Below, piece after piece: positions 44,226 through 54,151 of a stretch of DNA of 64,000 nucleotides. The notes beneath the pieces were generated by a model that ran no database searches, was not told where the DNA came from, and worked only from the letters and a program-made list of their open reading frames with translations. The position numbers and the translations under genes were made by a program. Numbering within the stretch: the stretch's first letter is position 1; every line of letters starts with the position of its first letter. Source of the DNA: Ruegeria lacuscaerulensis ITI-1157 (GTDB lineage Bacteria > Pseudomonadota > Alphaproteobacteria > Rhodobacterales > Rhodobacteraceae); the NCBI GenBank assembly GCA_000161775.1, contig GG704596.1:1944311-2008310 (forward strand). Direction: 5' to 3'.

Positions 44226-44393
44226 ATGGCGAAGCCGACGACAATCAAGATCCGTCTGAACTCGACCGCGGGCACGGGCCACTTCTACGTGACCAAGAAG
44301 AACGCGCGCACCATGACCGAGAAAATGACCGTTCGCAAATACGACCCGGTCGCTCGCAAGCATGTCGAGTACAAGGAAGGCAAGATCAAGTAA
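44226..44393 (+). CDS. rpmG: 50S ribosomal protein L33
   Basis: Large-subunit protein of 55 residues beginning [20 protein letters not shown], followed by TKKNARTM and a C-terminal [18 protein letters not shown], all typical of proteobacterial L33. It lacks the four zinc cysteines, so it is the zinc-independent (C-) form. A CAGGAGA site precedes it and a terminator follows it; it is monocistronic. Confidence 0.97.
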   Translation: MAKPTTIKIRLNSTAGTGHFYVTKKNARTMTEKMTVRKYDPVARKHVEYKEGKIK

Positions 44394-44420
44394 TCTGCCT
44401 TTTCAGACGCAAGATGAAAA

Positions 44421-44450
44421 AGGGTCCTGGCGCGGTCAGGACCCTTTCTT
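44421..44450 (+). terminator. Rho-independent terminator of rpmG
   Basis: Stem AGGGTCCTG / CAGGACCCT, nine pairs, then TTTCTT, 28 bp after the L33 stop. Confidence 0.8.
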
Positions 44451-44596
44451 GTTTTCAGACCGGCGGGTTACCGGGTCGCCCATTTCGCGCGTTGCAGTGG
44501 TGCATCAGCATACCGGGTATTCTGTTCGCCTGCGGGTTGCTTTTGCAGGCACCATGGCCTTACGCTTTGGCAAACCTCCACAAAATGTTGAGCGCC

Positions 44597-45103
44597 ATGA
44601 AAAAAATTTTGTTGCCTGCCATCGCCGTTCTGACCCTTTCGGCATGTGAGGATCCTTGGAACCGGCAGGGTGTCGGGTTCACTGGCATTGACGGCGAACC
44701 GCGCACCGTGTCCGAGGTCAAGGGCGCCGTGGCCTTTACGCCGCCGGCCACCAACGTCCCGGCCGAGCTTGCCCAGCTTCCGGTGGTCCAGGTTCAGACA
44801 GACCAGGCAGAGTTCGACAAGATCGCCGGCGTGGCCATCGACAACGGCGGACGCACGGCCGATACCGCAGTGCAGCTCGTCGGCAGCAGCACCGACCTTT
44901 TCCTGAGCACGGTCAACGTGAACGGTACTCTGTTTGGTGTTGTCCGTACCGCGAACAACAGCACCAAGGTGGACAATTCGGTGGGGGCGGCATTTGGGCG
45001 CGAGACCGAACGTTTCACCGGCTGTCTGGCCGCCGGCGATGTCTACCGCAAGGGCAACTCCTCGCGCAGTTCGGGTTTTGCGGTTCCGTTGAACTGTAGC
45101 TGA
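44597..45103 (+). CDS. Lipoprotein of unknown function
   Basis: Protein of 168 residues with a lipoprotein signal (LTLSAC, lipidated Cys about residue 17). The mature part is a small beta-rich domain ending in a pair of cysteines, TGCLAAGDVYRKG and the terminal LNCS, which may form a disulfide. I do not recognise the family. The start ATG 44597 is set by the signal peptide; no good ribosome site is seen for it or for the in-frame ATG at 44585. The longer open frame upstream crosses the rpmG terminator and is rejected. Confidence 0.68.
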   Translation: MKKILLPAIAVLTLSACEDPWNRQGVGFTGIDGEPRTVSEVKGAVAFTPPATNVPAELAQLPVVQVQTDQAEFDKIAGVAIDNGGRTADTAVQLVGSSTDLFLSTVNVNGTLFGVVRTANNSTKVDNSVGAAFGRETERFTGCLAAGDVYRKGNSSRSSGFAVPLNCS

Positions 45104-45130
45104 TCCGAACGAAATCGAATTGGTGTTCTG

Positions 45131-45163
45131 GGACTCTGCCGGTGGGCAGGGTCCTTTTCTTTG
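45131..45163 (+). terminator. Terminator of the lipoprotein gene
   Basis: Stem GGACTCTGCC / GGCAGGGTCC with one G-U pair, four-base loop, then TTTTCTTT. Confidence 0.75.
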
Positions 45164-45178
45164 GGGTGGGCTGGGCAC

Positions 45179-45207
45179 AAAAAAACGGGCCCTGAATGGG
45201 CCCGTTT
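45179..45207 (-). terminator. Terminator of the Bax-inhibitor-1 gene
   Basis: On the minus strand: AAACGGGCCC, five-base loop, GGGCCCGTTT, continuing into a run of seven T (plus A run 45179-45185). It lies about 22 bp after the stop. Confidence 0.8.
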
Positions 45208-45229
45208 CGTGACAGGGTTCTGCCGCTGG

Positions 45230-45967
45230 TTACTCGCGATTTCCAAGCAGTTGCAGCAGGAACATGAACATGTTGATGAAGTCCAGATACAGGTTCAGCG
45301 CACCCATGATCGCGGATTTGCCCAGCCACTCCTGGTCGCCGTGCGCGGCGTGCTGAATGTAGGTCGTCTTGATGTTCTGCGTGTCATAGGCGGTCAGTCC
45401 CGCAAAGATCAGAACGCCGATGATCGACACGGCGAACATGATGGCGGGCGACTGCAGGAAAATGTTGATCACCATGGCCACGATCAGGCCGATCACGCCC
45501 ATCATCAGGAACGTTCCCATTCCCGAAAGGTCTTTCTTGGTGACATAGCCATACAGCGACAGGCCGGCGAAGGCGATCGACGTGACCAGGAACACCTGGG
45601 CGATCGAGATGCCGGTGAAGGCCACGAAAATCCAGCTCATGCTCAGGCCCATCACGGCGGCGAAAGCATAGAAGAACAGCTGTGCACCCGCGGCGCTGAG
45701 ACGGTTGATGGCGGCCCCAAAGCCGAAGACCATAGCCAGCGGGGCGAACATGACGATCCAGCCCAGGATGTTGGGGCTGAGCGTCACCGGATCGCGGAAC
45801 ACCGACAGCAGTTGCGGGCTGGTACCTACGGCCCAAGCCACTGCAAACGTGATCAGCATGCCTACGGACATGGTGCCGTAGACCTTGTTCATGTGGGCGC
45901 GCAGGCCCTCGTCAATCTCTGCTGAGCGTACGCCGGCCGCCGTACGGACGGTGTCGAATTGTGCCAT
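45230..45967 (-). CDS. Bax inhibitor-1/YccA family membrane protein
   Basis: Protein of 245 residues with seven hydrophobic helices from residue 35 to the end. Family segments are LNLYLDFINMFMFLLQLLG at the C-terminus and AAGAQLFFYAFAAVMGLSMSWIF in the middle. BI-1/YccA proteins are pH-dependent calcium-leak channels or modulators of the FtsH protease. The start ATG 45967 opens MAQFDTVRTAAG, typical of alphaproteobacterial members; an AGGGAGA site is just upstream. It is transcribed alone. Confidence 0.92.
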   Translation of the reverse strand: MAQFDTVRTAAGVRSAEIDEGLRAHMNKVYGTMSVGMLITFAVAWAVGTSPQLLSVFRDPVTLSPNILGWIVMFAPLAMVFGFGAAINRLSAAGAQLFFYAFAAVMGLSMSWIFVAFTGISIAQVFLVTSIAFAGLSLYGYVTKKDLSGMGTFLMMGVIGLIVAMVINIFLQSPAIMFAVSIIGVLIFAGLTAYDTQNIKTTYIQHAAHGDQEWLGKSAIMGALNLYLDFINMFMFLLQLLGNRE

Positions 45968-46138
45968 TAACGGTCTCCCTTGAGTTCTTTGTCCCGGCCC
46001 GCAGCTGCGCGCCGGTTTCCCCGCAAATATCGGAGAGTGTGGTGCATGTTTCAAGGGTTTTGCCTGCAAAACCGTTCAAAATGCGCGGTTAAGTCCGCGG
46101 CAACCCAAAACGGGCCGCCGATTCCGCTGTTTTTGTGC

Positions 46139-46357
46139 TCAGCACGTTGTCTTCTGCCAATATTCGGACACGTCCCAAATGGGACGGGCAGCCTCGGCTT
46201 CGGCTTGCGACCGAGTGACCCCGATGTCTCTGAGGGCACGCTCATCCAGTCTGCCCAGAGCCCGCCGCTGCCGAGCCACCGAGAAAACGTGCTGCAGCCA
46301 GTTTGCCTGGCGGGGCGCTGACATGGGGCGGGGGTGGGGTACAGCAATTTGGGTCAT
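46139..46357 (-). CDS. DUF1127 small basic protein
   Basis: Protein of 72 residues. The YjiS/DUF1127 domain is RRALGRLDERALRDIGVTRSQAEAEAARPIWD (about 30-62), a compact arginine-rich helical motif. Small DUF1127 proteins act in RNA turnover and phosphate or stress responses in some alphaproteobacteria. It is divergent from a LysR gene with two ATCAA/TTGAT palindromes between them, so control by that regulator is likely. Confidence 0.88.
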   Translation of the reverse strand: MTQIAVPHPRPMSAPRQANWLQHVFSVARQRRALGRLDERALRDIGVTRSQAEAEAARPIWDVSEYWQKTTC

Positions 46358-46371
46358 GACTGATGTCCTTT

Positions 46372-46416
46372 CATCAATGGTTGATGGTTGGGTGATTTTG
46401 CATCAACGTCATTGAT
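46372..46416. promoter_or_regulatory. Twin LysR-type palindromes between DUF1127 and lysR
   Basis: CATCAA-TGG-TTGATG (46372-46386) and ATCAA-CGTCA-TTGAT (46402-46416). Their centres are 30 bp apart, about three DNA turns, as expected for two dimers of a LysR tetramer. Each contains the T-N11-A type signature. Confidence 0.55.
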
Positions 46417-46481
46417 CTGTATGGCGAGGACTGTCATATTTGAAAAATGAATGTTTTTGAAGTTAAACATAAGGAATCATG

Positions 46482-47366
46482 ATGGTTCGAAACTTGGACA
46501 TCACCACTCTTCGGTCTTTCGTTGCGGTGGCAGATCATGGCGGTGTGACGCGCGCTGCAGGTTTTCTGCACCTGACGCAATCCGCCGTTTCGATGCAGCT
46601 CAAGCGGCTTGAGGAGCTTTTGGGACTGGAACTGCTTGATCGGTCGGGGCGCACGATCGCGTTGACGGCCTCGGGAGAGCAGTTGCTGGCCTATGCCAGG
46701 CGCATGGTGGCTTTGAATGACGAGGTTATGTCCAAGCTGACGGACCAGGCATTTGAAGGTGAAGTCGTTCTGGGCGTGCCGCATGACATCGTATATCCGG
46801 CGATTCCCCGTGTTCTGCAGCGTTTCAACGCAGATTTTCCCAGGGTGCGAGTGCAGCTTGTTTCCTCCTATTCGATTCAGTTGAAGGAAATGTTTCAACG
46901 CGGCGAATGCGACGTGATCCTCACCACCGAAGCGTCGAACGGCGAGGGAGGGGAGACCATCGCCGAACTGCCGTTGCGCTGGATCGGGGCTGCGGGCGGG
47001 TCGGCGTGGCGGCGACGGCCGTTGCCGCTGGCGCTGGGGCGGAGGTGCCTTTTCCGGCCGCAGGTCATCGCGGCGTTGGACGCAGCCGGCATTCCTTGGG
47101 AGCTGTCGGTGGAAACCGAAAACGACCGCACTATCGAGGCGACGGTCAGTGCCGACCTGGCTGTGCACGCCATGCTCGAAGGCACCGAGGCCGCGCATTT
47201 GGAGAAGATCGACTCAAGCGGAGTTCTGCCCGACCTGCCTGCGCACATGATCAATCTGTATGGGGGCGACGCCGGCCGGGGCCCATTGGTGGAAGCGCTG
47301 GCAGAGCTGGTTCGGCAGAACTTCCGTATCTTGCGCGGCGCGCCGCTCAAAGCGGTGGCTGGCTGA
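46482..47366 (+). CDS. LysR-family transcriptional regulator
   Basis: Protein of 294 residues: HTH at about 5-65 (GGVTRAAGFLHLTQSAVSMQLKRLEELLG), effector-binding domain beyond 90. The second half contains an Arg-rich stretch (AWRRRPLPLALGRR) at the position of the hinge between subdomains. ATG 46482 has AAGGA 6 bp upstream; an ATG three bases earlier is too close. The likely target is the divergent DUF1127 gene. Confidence 0.87.
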   Translation: MVRNLDITTLRSFVAVADHGGVTRAAGFLHLTQSAVSMQLKRLEELLGLELLDRSGRTIALTASGEQLLAYARRMVALNDEVMSKLTDQAFEGEVVLGVPHDIVYPAIPRVLQRFNADFPRVRVQLVSSYSIQLKEMFQRGECDVILTTEASNGEGGETIAELPLRWIGAAGGSAWRRRPLPLALGRRCLFRPQVIAALDAAGIPWELSVETENDRTIEATVSADLAVHAMLEGTEAAHLEKIDSSGVLPDLPAHMINLYGGDAGRGPLVEALAELVRQNFRILRGAPLKAVAG

Positions 47367-47370
47367 TCGT

Positions 47371-48329
47371 TCAGATCGTGATGACCACCTTTCCGGTGGA
47401 TCGGCGTGTTCTCAACAGGTCCATGCCCTGCGCCACGTCCGCCAAGGGCAGGCGGTGGCTGATATGAGGGCGGATTCGGCCTTGGGCGTGCCATTCGAAC
47501 AAGGTTTCGAAGCTGTTGCGCACGATTTCTGGTCGAAAAGTCAGATATCCGCCGATGTAAAAACCGATCACCGTCAGGTTTTTGACCAACAGATGATTGG
47601 CCGGAATCTGTGGCACCTCGCCGCCGGCAAAACCTATGGGCAACAGACGCCCTTCAGGATTGGTGGCGCGGAACGCAGCCATGAAAACGTCGCCGCCGAT
47701 CGCGTCATAGACGACGTCGGCCCCGCCCAGTTCAAGCAACCTTGCACGCAGATCTTCGCCGGCATCGATCAGGTGGTCGGCTCCTGCGGCCTCGGCCACA
47801 GCCAGTTTTTCGGCACCCCGCGCCTGGGCTACAACCGTCGCTCCCATCAACTTGCCGATCTCCACCGCCGTCAGTCCGACGCCCCCAGCCGCGCCAGTCA
47901 CCAGCAGTGTCTCCCCCGGCTGCAGTCGCGCGCGATGGTCCAGCGCGATGTGGGCAGTGCCATAGGTGATCTGGATCGCGGCCGCGTCCTCGTAACTGCA
48001 CGAAGGATGGAGCAAAACAGCCCTGTCGGCGTCAAAAACGCCGTACTCGGCCAAACCACCCTGCCCGGAATAGACCGCCACCCGGTCGCCGGGCTTTGGA
48101 TGAGACACGCCCGGACCCACCGTCTCGACGATCCCGGCAATCTCAAGACCCAGCGTAAAAGGGGGGGGGGTGGCGTATCCTGATAGCTCCCCTTCTGCAT
48201 CAGCAAATCCGCGAAGTTCAGCCCGCAGGCGCGTATGTCCACTCGAACCTGACCCGGGCCGGGGGTCGGGATCTCGACCTCGTGCAGTACGGCTGCCGCG
48301 CCGGGCGCGGGGATCTGATAGGCCAGCAT
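47371..48329 (-). pseudogene. Zinc-less NADPH:quinone oxidoreductase, frameshifted at a 10-G tract
   Basis: MDR-family quinone reductase (QorA-like). The N-terminus starts at ATG 48329 (MLAYQIPAPGAAAV, GAGGAA upstream) and runs in frame to QDTPPPP. The rest, TLGLEIAGIVETVGPG through GAAGGVGLTAVEIGKL (NADPH site) to the normal C-terminus STGKVVITI, is in another frame. The switch coincides with ten consecutive G at 48161-48170 (C on the coding strand). Removing two bases (or adding one) restores one 318-residue protein of normal length. It could be an inactivating slip, phase variation or a sequencing error. Confidence 0.8.
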
Positions 48330-48659
48330 CGCATTTCCTCCGTGTTCGGACATTCACCCGAGGATGCGCGGGATTGTCAATCTGAAGCCGGCCTAACGTT
48401 CCGGCAGGGCTTTGAAAAACCGCTGCAGTACCCGCCGGGCGTGCAGATCTCCGACGCACAACCACAACGCCCTGTCGTGTTGGTTTGATTCAACCATCTT
48501 GAAAAGAATCCGAAATGCGGTGATAGTATTAAACGATGCTGTTTCGGGGGGTGCGGTCCGTTTTGACGAGTTGTTAAAATACGACTCTCTAACGTGGCGG
48601 TCATGGTTCAGTTTTTTTGTTTTCCCGGGCGGTTGTGTGTGTAACAGAGGAGAAGACCA
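48330..48659. other. Intergenic stretch between divergent genes, AT-richer
   Basis: 330 bp without a supported gene. It is visibly richer in A/T than its surroundings over about 48480-48640 and holds the candidate XRE-gene promoter. An imperfect palindrome GGTTTGATTCAACC lies at 48483. No RNA gene or small frame with a ribosome site was recognised. Confidence 0.5.
48499..48527 (+). promoter_or_regulatory. Candidate promoter of the XRE regulator
   Basis: TTGAAA, 17-bp spacer, GATAGT. It implies an untranslated leader of about 125 nt. Confidence 0.35.
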
Positions 48660-49031
48660 ATGACCCATCACGTGGATGTCCATGTGGGCAAGCGTGTGCG
48701 ACATCGCCGCTGGCTTATTGGCATGACCCAGCAGCAGTTGGCTCAGCAGGTTGGAATCAAGTTTCAGCAAATCCAGAAATATGAAACCGGCGCCAACCGG
48801 ATCAGTGCGTCGCGCCTGTGGGATATTGCCGAAGCGCTTGATGTGCCGGTCAGCTTCTTTTTCGAAGGGCTTGAGGAAACCCAGAAGGCCGACAGCGACA
48901 AACAATCTGTTCCTGCGGACCTGATGGGTGACAAGGAAGCGCTGGATCTGGTGCGTTCGTACTACGCCATCCCCGAAAACCAGCGCCGCCGCCTGTTCGA
49001 ACTGGCCCGTGTGCTCAGCGACGTCGCCTGA
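48660..49031 (+). CDS. XRE-family HTH regulator
   Basis: Protein of 123 residues with a Cro/C1 helix-turn-helix (about 8-64: GKRVRHRRWLIGMTQQQLAQQVGIKFQQIQKYETGANRIS) and a short C-terminal helical tail (about 90-123) for dimerisation. A GAGGAGA site precedes ATG 48660. This type is a conserved chromosomal regulator in Roseobacter-group genomes rather than a phage repressor, as no phage genes are nearby. Target genes are unknown. Confidence 0.88.
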   Translation: MTHHVDVHVGKRVRHRRWLIGMTQQQLAQQVGIKFQQIQKYETGANRISASRLWDIAEALDVPVSFFFEGLEETQKADSDKQSVPADLMGDKEALDLVRSYYAIPENQRRRLFELARVLSDVA

Positions 49032-49076
49032 TCAATCGGGCTTGACTTCAAACGGCGCCACCCGCACCAGTGGCGC

Positions 49077-49868
49077 ATGCAGAATGTTGTTTTGACGGAT
49101 CTGGAAGTCGCAGAAAAAATGGCCGACGCCGCGCGTCAGGCCACATTGCCGTTTTTCAGACAACCCACTCTGGAAACAGAAAACAAGTTGCAGGGCGGGT
49201 TCGACCCTGTGACCGAGGCCGACCGGGCCGCGGAGCGTGTCATGCGGGACATCCTGGCACAGTGGCGCCCCGACGACGGGATCCTTGGCGAGGAGTACGG
49301 GGCAATCGCCGGGCAAACCGGGCGAACCTGGGTTCTTGATCCGATCGACGGAACACGCGGATTTGTCAGCGGGACTCCGACCTGGGGCGTACTGATCGCC
49401 CTCGGAGATGACAGCGGTCCGTTTCTGGGCGTGATCGACCAGCCCTATATCGGCGAGCGTTTCGTCGGCCACGGTGACAGTGCCTTCTCGGCGGGGCCAA
49501 TGGGACGAACCGCGCTGGCGACGCGAAAGACGGCTGCGTTGAAGGACGCCGTTCTTTTCACGACTTTCCCCGAAGTTGGCTCGGACATCGAAGGCAGAGC
49601 TTTCCGTGCGGTCTCCGAGCAGGTGCAGCTTACCCGCTATGGGATGGATTGCTACGCCTATGCGCTGTTGGCCGCAGGTCAGATCGACCTCGTGATCGAG
49701 GCCGGATTGAAAGCCTACGACATTCAGGCGCCCATTGCGGTAATACAGGCCGCCGGGGGCATCGTGACCGATTGGCAGGGCCGCCCGGCCCACCAGGGTG
49801 GTCGGGTTCTGGCGGCAGCAAACCCCGACATCCACGCAGCCGCGCTGGACCTGTTGCGCCATTTCTGA
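49077..49868 (+). CDS. hisN: Histidinol-phosphatase, inositol-monophosphatase-like
   Basis: Protein of 263 residues of the IMPase fold. Motifs are DPVTEADRAAE, GEEYG (metal Glu) and DPIDGTRGFVSG, with the late site KAYDIQAP. The DGTRGF form instead of DGTTNF is characteristic of HisN, which removes phosphate from histidinol phosphate in histidine synthesis. No other his genes are nearby, as is common for hisN. Confidence 0.87.
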   Translation: MQNVVLTDLEVAEKMADAARQATLPFFRQPTLETENKLQGGFDPVTEADRAAERVMRDILAQWRPDDGILGEEYGAIAGQTGRTWVLDPIDGTRGFVSGTPTWGVLIALGDDSGPFLGVIDQPYIGERFVGHGDSAFSAGPMGRTALATRKTAALKDAVLFTTFPEVGSDIEGRAFRAVSEQVQLTRYGMDCYAYALLAAGQIDLVIEAGLKAYDIQAPIAVIQAAGGIVTDWQGRPAHQGGRVLAAANPDIHAAALDLLRHF

Positions 49869-49906
49869 CCCGGCTTGCCGCACGGCAGGGTCTGGGCTAG
49901 TTTCCG

Positions 49907-49930
49907 CGGGCCGGTTCTTTGGCCCGTTTT
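49907..49930 (+). terminator. Terminator of hisN
   Basis: Stem CGGGCC / GGCCCG with eight-base loop, followed by TTTT, 38 bp after the stop. Confidence 0.6.
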
Positions 49931-49981
49931 CCACCGGCACACGCGCACTTGGCATGAGGCGGGCGAATGCAGGAGTGCGCC

Positions 49982-51316
<1,335 letters not shown>

Positions 51317-51330
51317 AGGCGGCGCAGCTG

Positions 51331-52620
51331 TCAGCCCAACGCCCGGTGTCCGCCGATCCAAACCTCGGCTACTGCCCGATCATCGCCCATCATTATGGTG
51401 GGGAAGATGGCTTCCCAGATGTCCTCTGCCTGGGCCACGCGCTGCGCGATGGCCGGGGTCGAGGCCAGGTCGAGCACGACCAGATCGGCCTCCATCCCCG
51501 GTGCAATGTTGCCGATGCGGTCATCCATCCGCAGCGATCGGGCCGAGCCGGCGGTGGACAACCACAGCAACTGAGCCGGATGCAGGGGATGTCCGCGCAA
51601 CTGGCCGACCTCGTAGGCTGCTGCCATCGTCCGAAGCATCGAGAAGCTGGACCCGCCGCCGGTGTCCGTGGCCAGCCCGATGCGGTGGCCGTCGCGCATC
51701 AGCCCGTGCATGTCGAACAGGCCCGATCCGATGAACGTGTTCGAGGTCGGGCAGTGAATCAGAGCGGCGTCGACCTCGCGCAGCCGGTCGCGTTCGCGCG
51801 GCTCCAGATGGATGGCGTGGCCGTACAGCCCACGCGGGCCCAGCAGGCCGAATTTCTCATAGGTGTCCAGATAGTCGCGGGCCTCGGGAAACAGCGACCG
51901 CACCCATTCGATCTCGTCGGTCTGCTCGCTCAGATGGGTCTGCATCAGGCAGTCGGGATGCTCGGCCCAAAGCGCGCCCATCGCCTCCAACTGCTCGGGC
52001 GTCGACGTGGGCGAGAACCGCGGCGTGACGGCATAGGAAATCCGCCCGACGCCGTGCCATTTTCCGATCAGTGCCTTCGACTGGTCATAGGCCGTCTGGG
52101 CGGTGTCCCGCAGCCCGTCGGGCGCGTTGCGGTCCATGCAGGTCTTGCCGGCCGCCACACGCTGCCCGCGCGCCCGAGCGGCGGTGAAGAACGCATCGAC
52201 GCTCTCGGGATGGATGGTGCAGAAACTGCATACGGTCGTGGTGCCATGTGCCGTGGTCAGATCAAGATACCGATTGGCGATCTCGGCAGCGTATTCCGGG
52301 TCGCCGAATTTCATCTCTTCGGGGAAGGTGTAGGTGTTCAGCCAGTCGATCAGCCGCTTGCCCCAGCTGGCGATGATCGCGGTCTGGGGATAGTGCACAT
52401 GCGGATCGACGAACCCGGCCAGAACGAGGCGCGCGCCATGGTCGTTGATTTCGGCATCGGGATGCGCGGCCGCCAGCGCCTGGGCCGTGCCCATCGCAGC
52501 GATCCGGCCGTCTTCGATCAGAACGGCCTCGTGCAGCCGGGCCGCCTGGTCGGGGTCAGCCTGAAATGGCGACTGCTCGAAACTCAGAACACGCCCTTTC
52601 AAAAGCGTCTTTTGCGCCAT
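51331..52620 (-). CDS. guaD: Guanine deaminase
   Basis: Zinc amidohydrolase of 429 residues that converts guanine to xanthine. Motifs are PHVHYPQT (metal His), CSFCTIHPESVDAFF and GKTCMDRNAP (typical of GuaD), QTHLSEQ, GHAIHL and ATDTGGGSS. Length matches the family. It is divergent from mgtE and convergent with the 8-oxoguanine deaminase-like gene. Confidence 0.93.
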   Translation of the reverse strand: MAQKTLLKGRVLSFEQSPFQADPDQAARLHEAVLIEDGRIAAMGTAQALAAAHPDAEINDHGARLVLAGFVDPHVHYPQTAIIASWGKRLIDWLNTYTFPEEMKFGDPEYAAEIANRYLDLTTAHGTTTVCSFCTIHPESVDAFFTAARARGQRVAAGKTCMDRNAPDGLRDTAQTAYDQSKALIGKWHGVGRISYAVTPRFSPTSTPEQLEAMGALWAEHPDCLMQTHLSEQTDEIEWVRSLFPEARDYLDTYEKFGLLGPRGLYGHAIHLEPRERDRLREVDAALIHCPTSNTFIGSGLFDMHGLMRDGHRIGLATDTGGGSSFSMLRTMAAAYEVGQLRGHPLHPAQLLWLSTAGSARSLRMDDRIGNIAPGMEADLVVLDLASTPAIAQRVAQAEDIWEAIFPTIMMGDDRAVAEVWIGGHRALG

Positions 52621-52698
52621 CGGCTTTGATCTCCGGGTGATTGGAACCGCGTTGCAGCATAAGCCTGCGAAAGATGTGGGTAAATTGCGCCATTGTCA

Positions 52699-52728
52699 TT
52701 GCTTTCCTGTAGCTGCTTCTTTTAATAG
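52699..52728 (+). promoter_or_regulatory. Candidate promoter of mgtE
   Basis: TTGCTT, 18-bp spacer, TAATAG, 28 bp before the mgtE start. No space remains for a magnesium riboswitch. Confidence 0.35.
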
Positions 52729-52756
52729 GGGCCAATCCAACGGACGGGGGCAGCGC

Positions 52757-54151
52757 ATGACCACAGGCAACGACGAAATCGTAATCGACCAGCCCCGCGA
52801 CGAAGATGCCTATGCGCTGGATCGCAACACCGTGGCGGCAATCCTGCAGGCGGTCCAGGACGGGGATCGCGATCGTCTGGTGGAGCTGATGGAGCCGCTG
52901 CACGCGGCCGACATCGCTGACCTTCTGGAACAGATCAGCCCCCATGACCGCTCGCAGCTTCTGCATCTGTATGACCGCGAGTTCGACGGCGATATCCTGT
53001 CCGAGCTGGACGAATCCGTGCGCGAAGAGGTCATCGCCGAATTGCGGCCCGACGTTCTGGCCGAGGCCGTCCGCGAGCTGGAAAGCGACGATGTGGTCGA
53101 TCTGCTGGAAGACCTCGAGCAATCGCAGCAAGAGGCGGTGCTGGAGGCGCTCGAACACTCGGAGCGGATCGCGGCGCAAAAGGCGTTGTCCTACCCCGAA
53201 CATTCGGCCGGCCGCCTCATGCAGCGCGAAGTGGTCATGGTGCCCGAACACTGGACCGTGGGGCAGACCATCGACTACATGCGCGCGCACGAGGATCTGC
53301 CGGATCAGTTCTATCATGTCGTTCTGGTCGATCCGCGGCTCAAGCCGGTGGGGCAGGTCACGCTGGGCCGGTTGATGGCGGCGCGGCGCGAGACGCCGCT
53401 GCGCGACATCGCCGACGAAGAATTCCACATCATCCCGCTGACCCAGGACGAAGAGGATGTGGCCTATGCCTTCAAGCAGTACCACCTGATCTCGGCGCCG
53501 GTTGTGGACGATGACGGGCGCCTGGTCGGCGTCATCACCATCGACGACGCGATGGAGGTTCTGGACGAAGAACACGAAGAAGACATGCTGCGCATGGCCG
53601 GCGTGGACGAGGACTCGAGCCTGTCCGACACGATCCTGGAAGCCGCGCGGGGCCGGGCGACCTGGCTGTTCGTCAACCTGCTGACCGCGATCTTTGCGTC
53701 GCTGGTGATCAACCTGTTCGCGGAAACGATCGACCAGATGGTCGCGCTGGCGGTGCTGATGCCGATCGTTGCGTCGATGGGCGGCAATGCCGGGACCCAG
53801 ACGATGACGGTGACCGTGCGGGCCATCGCCACCCGCGACCTGACGGCGAACAACGCTCTTCGTGTTCTGTTTCGGGAAATTTCCGTGGGCGCGTTGAACG
53901 GCCTGTTTTTCGGGGTGCTGATGGCGGTCGTCGCGGGCTTTTGGTTTGGAATCCCGATGCTGGCGGCGGTCATCGGACTGGCGATGGTGCTGACGCTGGT
54001 GGCTGCGGCGCTGGGCGGCATCCTGATCCCTCTGGCGCTGGACCGTTTCGGAATAGACCCGGCGCTGGCCTCGGGGCCGTTCGTCACCACGGTGACCGAC
54101 GTGGTCGGGTTCTTCGTGTTTTTGGGTCTTGCCGCCCAGGTGCTGCTGTGA
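52757..54151 (+). CDS. mgtE: Magnesium transporter MgtE
   Basis: Protein of 464 residues with the complete MgtE layout: N-terminal superhelical MgtE_N domain (about 25-130), two CBS domains (about 140-265) rich in Asp/Glu that sense Mg, and five transmembrane helices (about 290-464) with the pore segment PIVASMGGNAGTQTMTV. It is an inner-membrane Mg channel gated by cytosolic Mg. ATG 52757 follows GGGGG; the longer in-frame extension is not MgtE-like. Its stop overlaps the next start as GTGA. Confidence 0.95.
   Translation: MTTGNDEIVIDQPRDEDAYALDRNTVAAILQAVQDGDRDRLVELMEPLHAADIADLLEQISPHDRSQLLHLYDREFDGDILSELDESVREEVIAELRPDVLAEAVRELESDDVVDLLEDLEQSQQEAVLEALEHSERIAAQKALSYPEHSAGRLMQREVVMVPEHWTVGQTIDYMRAHEDLPDQFYHVVLVDPRLKPVGQVTLGRLMAARRETPLRDIADEEFHIIPLTQDEEDVAYAFKQYHLISAPVVDDDGRLVGVITIDDAMEVLDEEHEEDMLRMAGVDEDSSLSDTILEAARGRATWLFVNLLTAIFASLVINLFAETIDQMVALAVLMPIVASMGGNAGTQTMTVTVRAIATRDLTANNALRVLFREISVGALNGLFFGVLMAVVAGFWFGIPMLAAVIGLAMVLTLVAAALGGILIPLALDRFGIDPALASGPFVTTVTDVVGFFVFLGLAAQVLL

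Noticed and set aside
44414..44596. Upstream extension of the lipoprotein gene at 44597
   Set aside because: It would run through the rpmG terminator stem and place residues ahead of a clear lipoprotein signal peptide.
48171..48329. A separate short gene for the N-terminal part of the quinone oxidoreductase
   Set aside because: It matches the missing N-terminus of the adjacent frame, so a frameshift at the G tract explains it better.
52621..52756. Magnesium riboswitch ahead of mgtE
   Set aside because: The leader after the candidate promoter is under 30 nt, too short for an M-box, and no matching sequence blocks were found.
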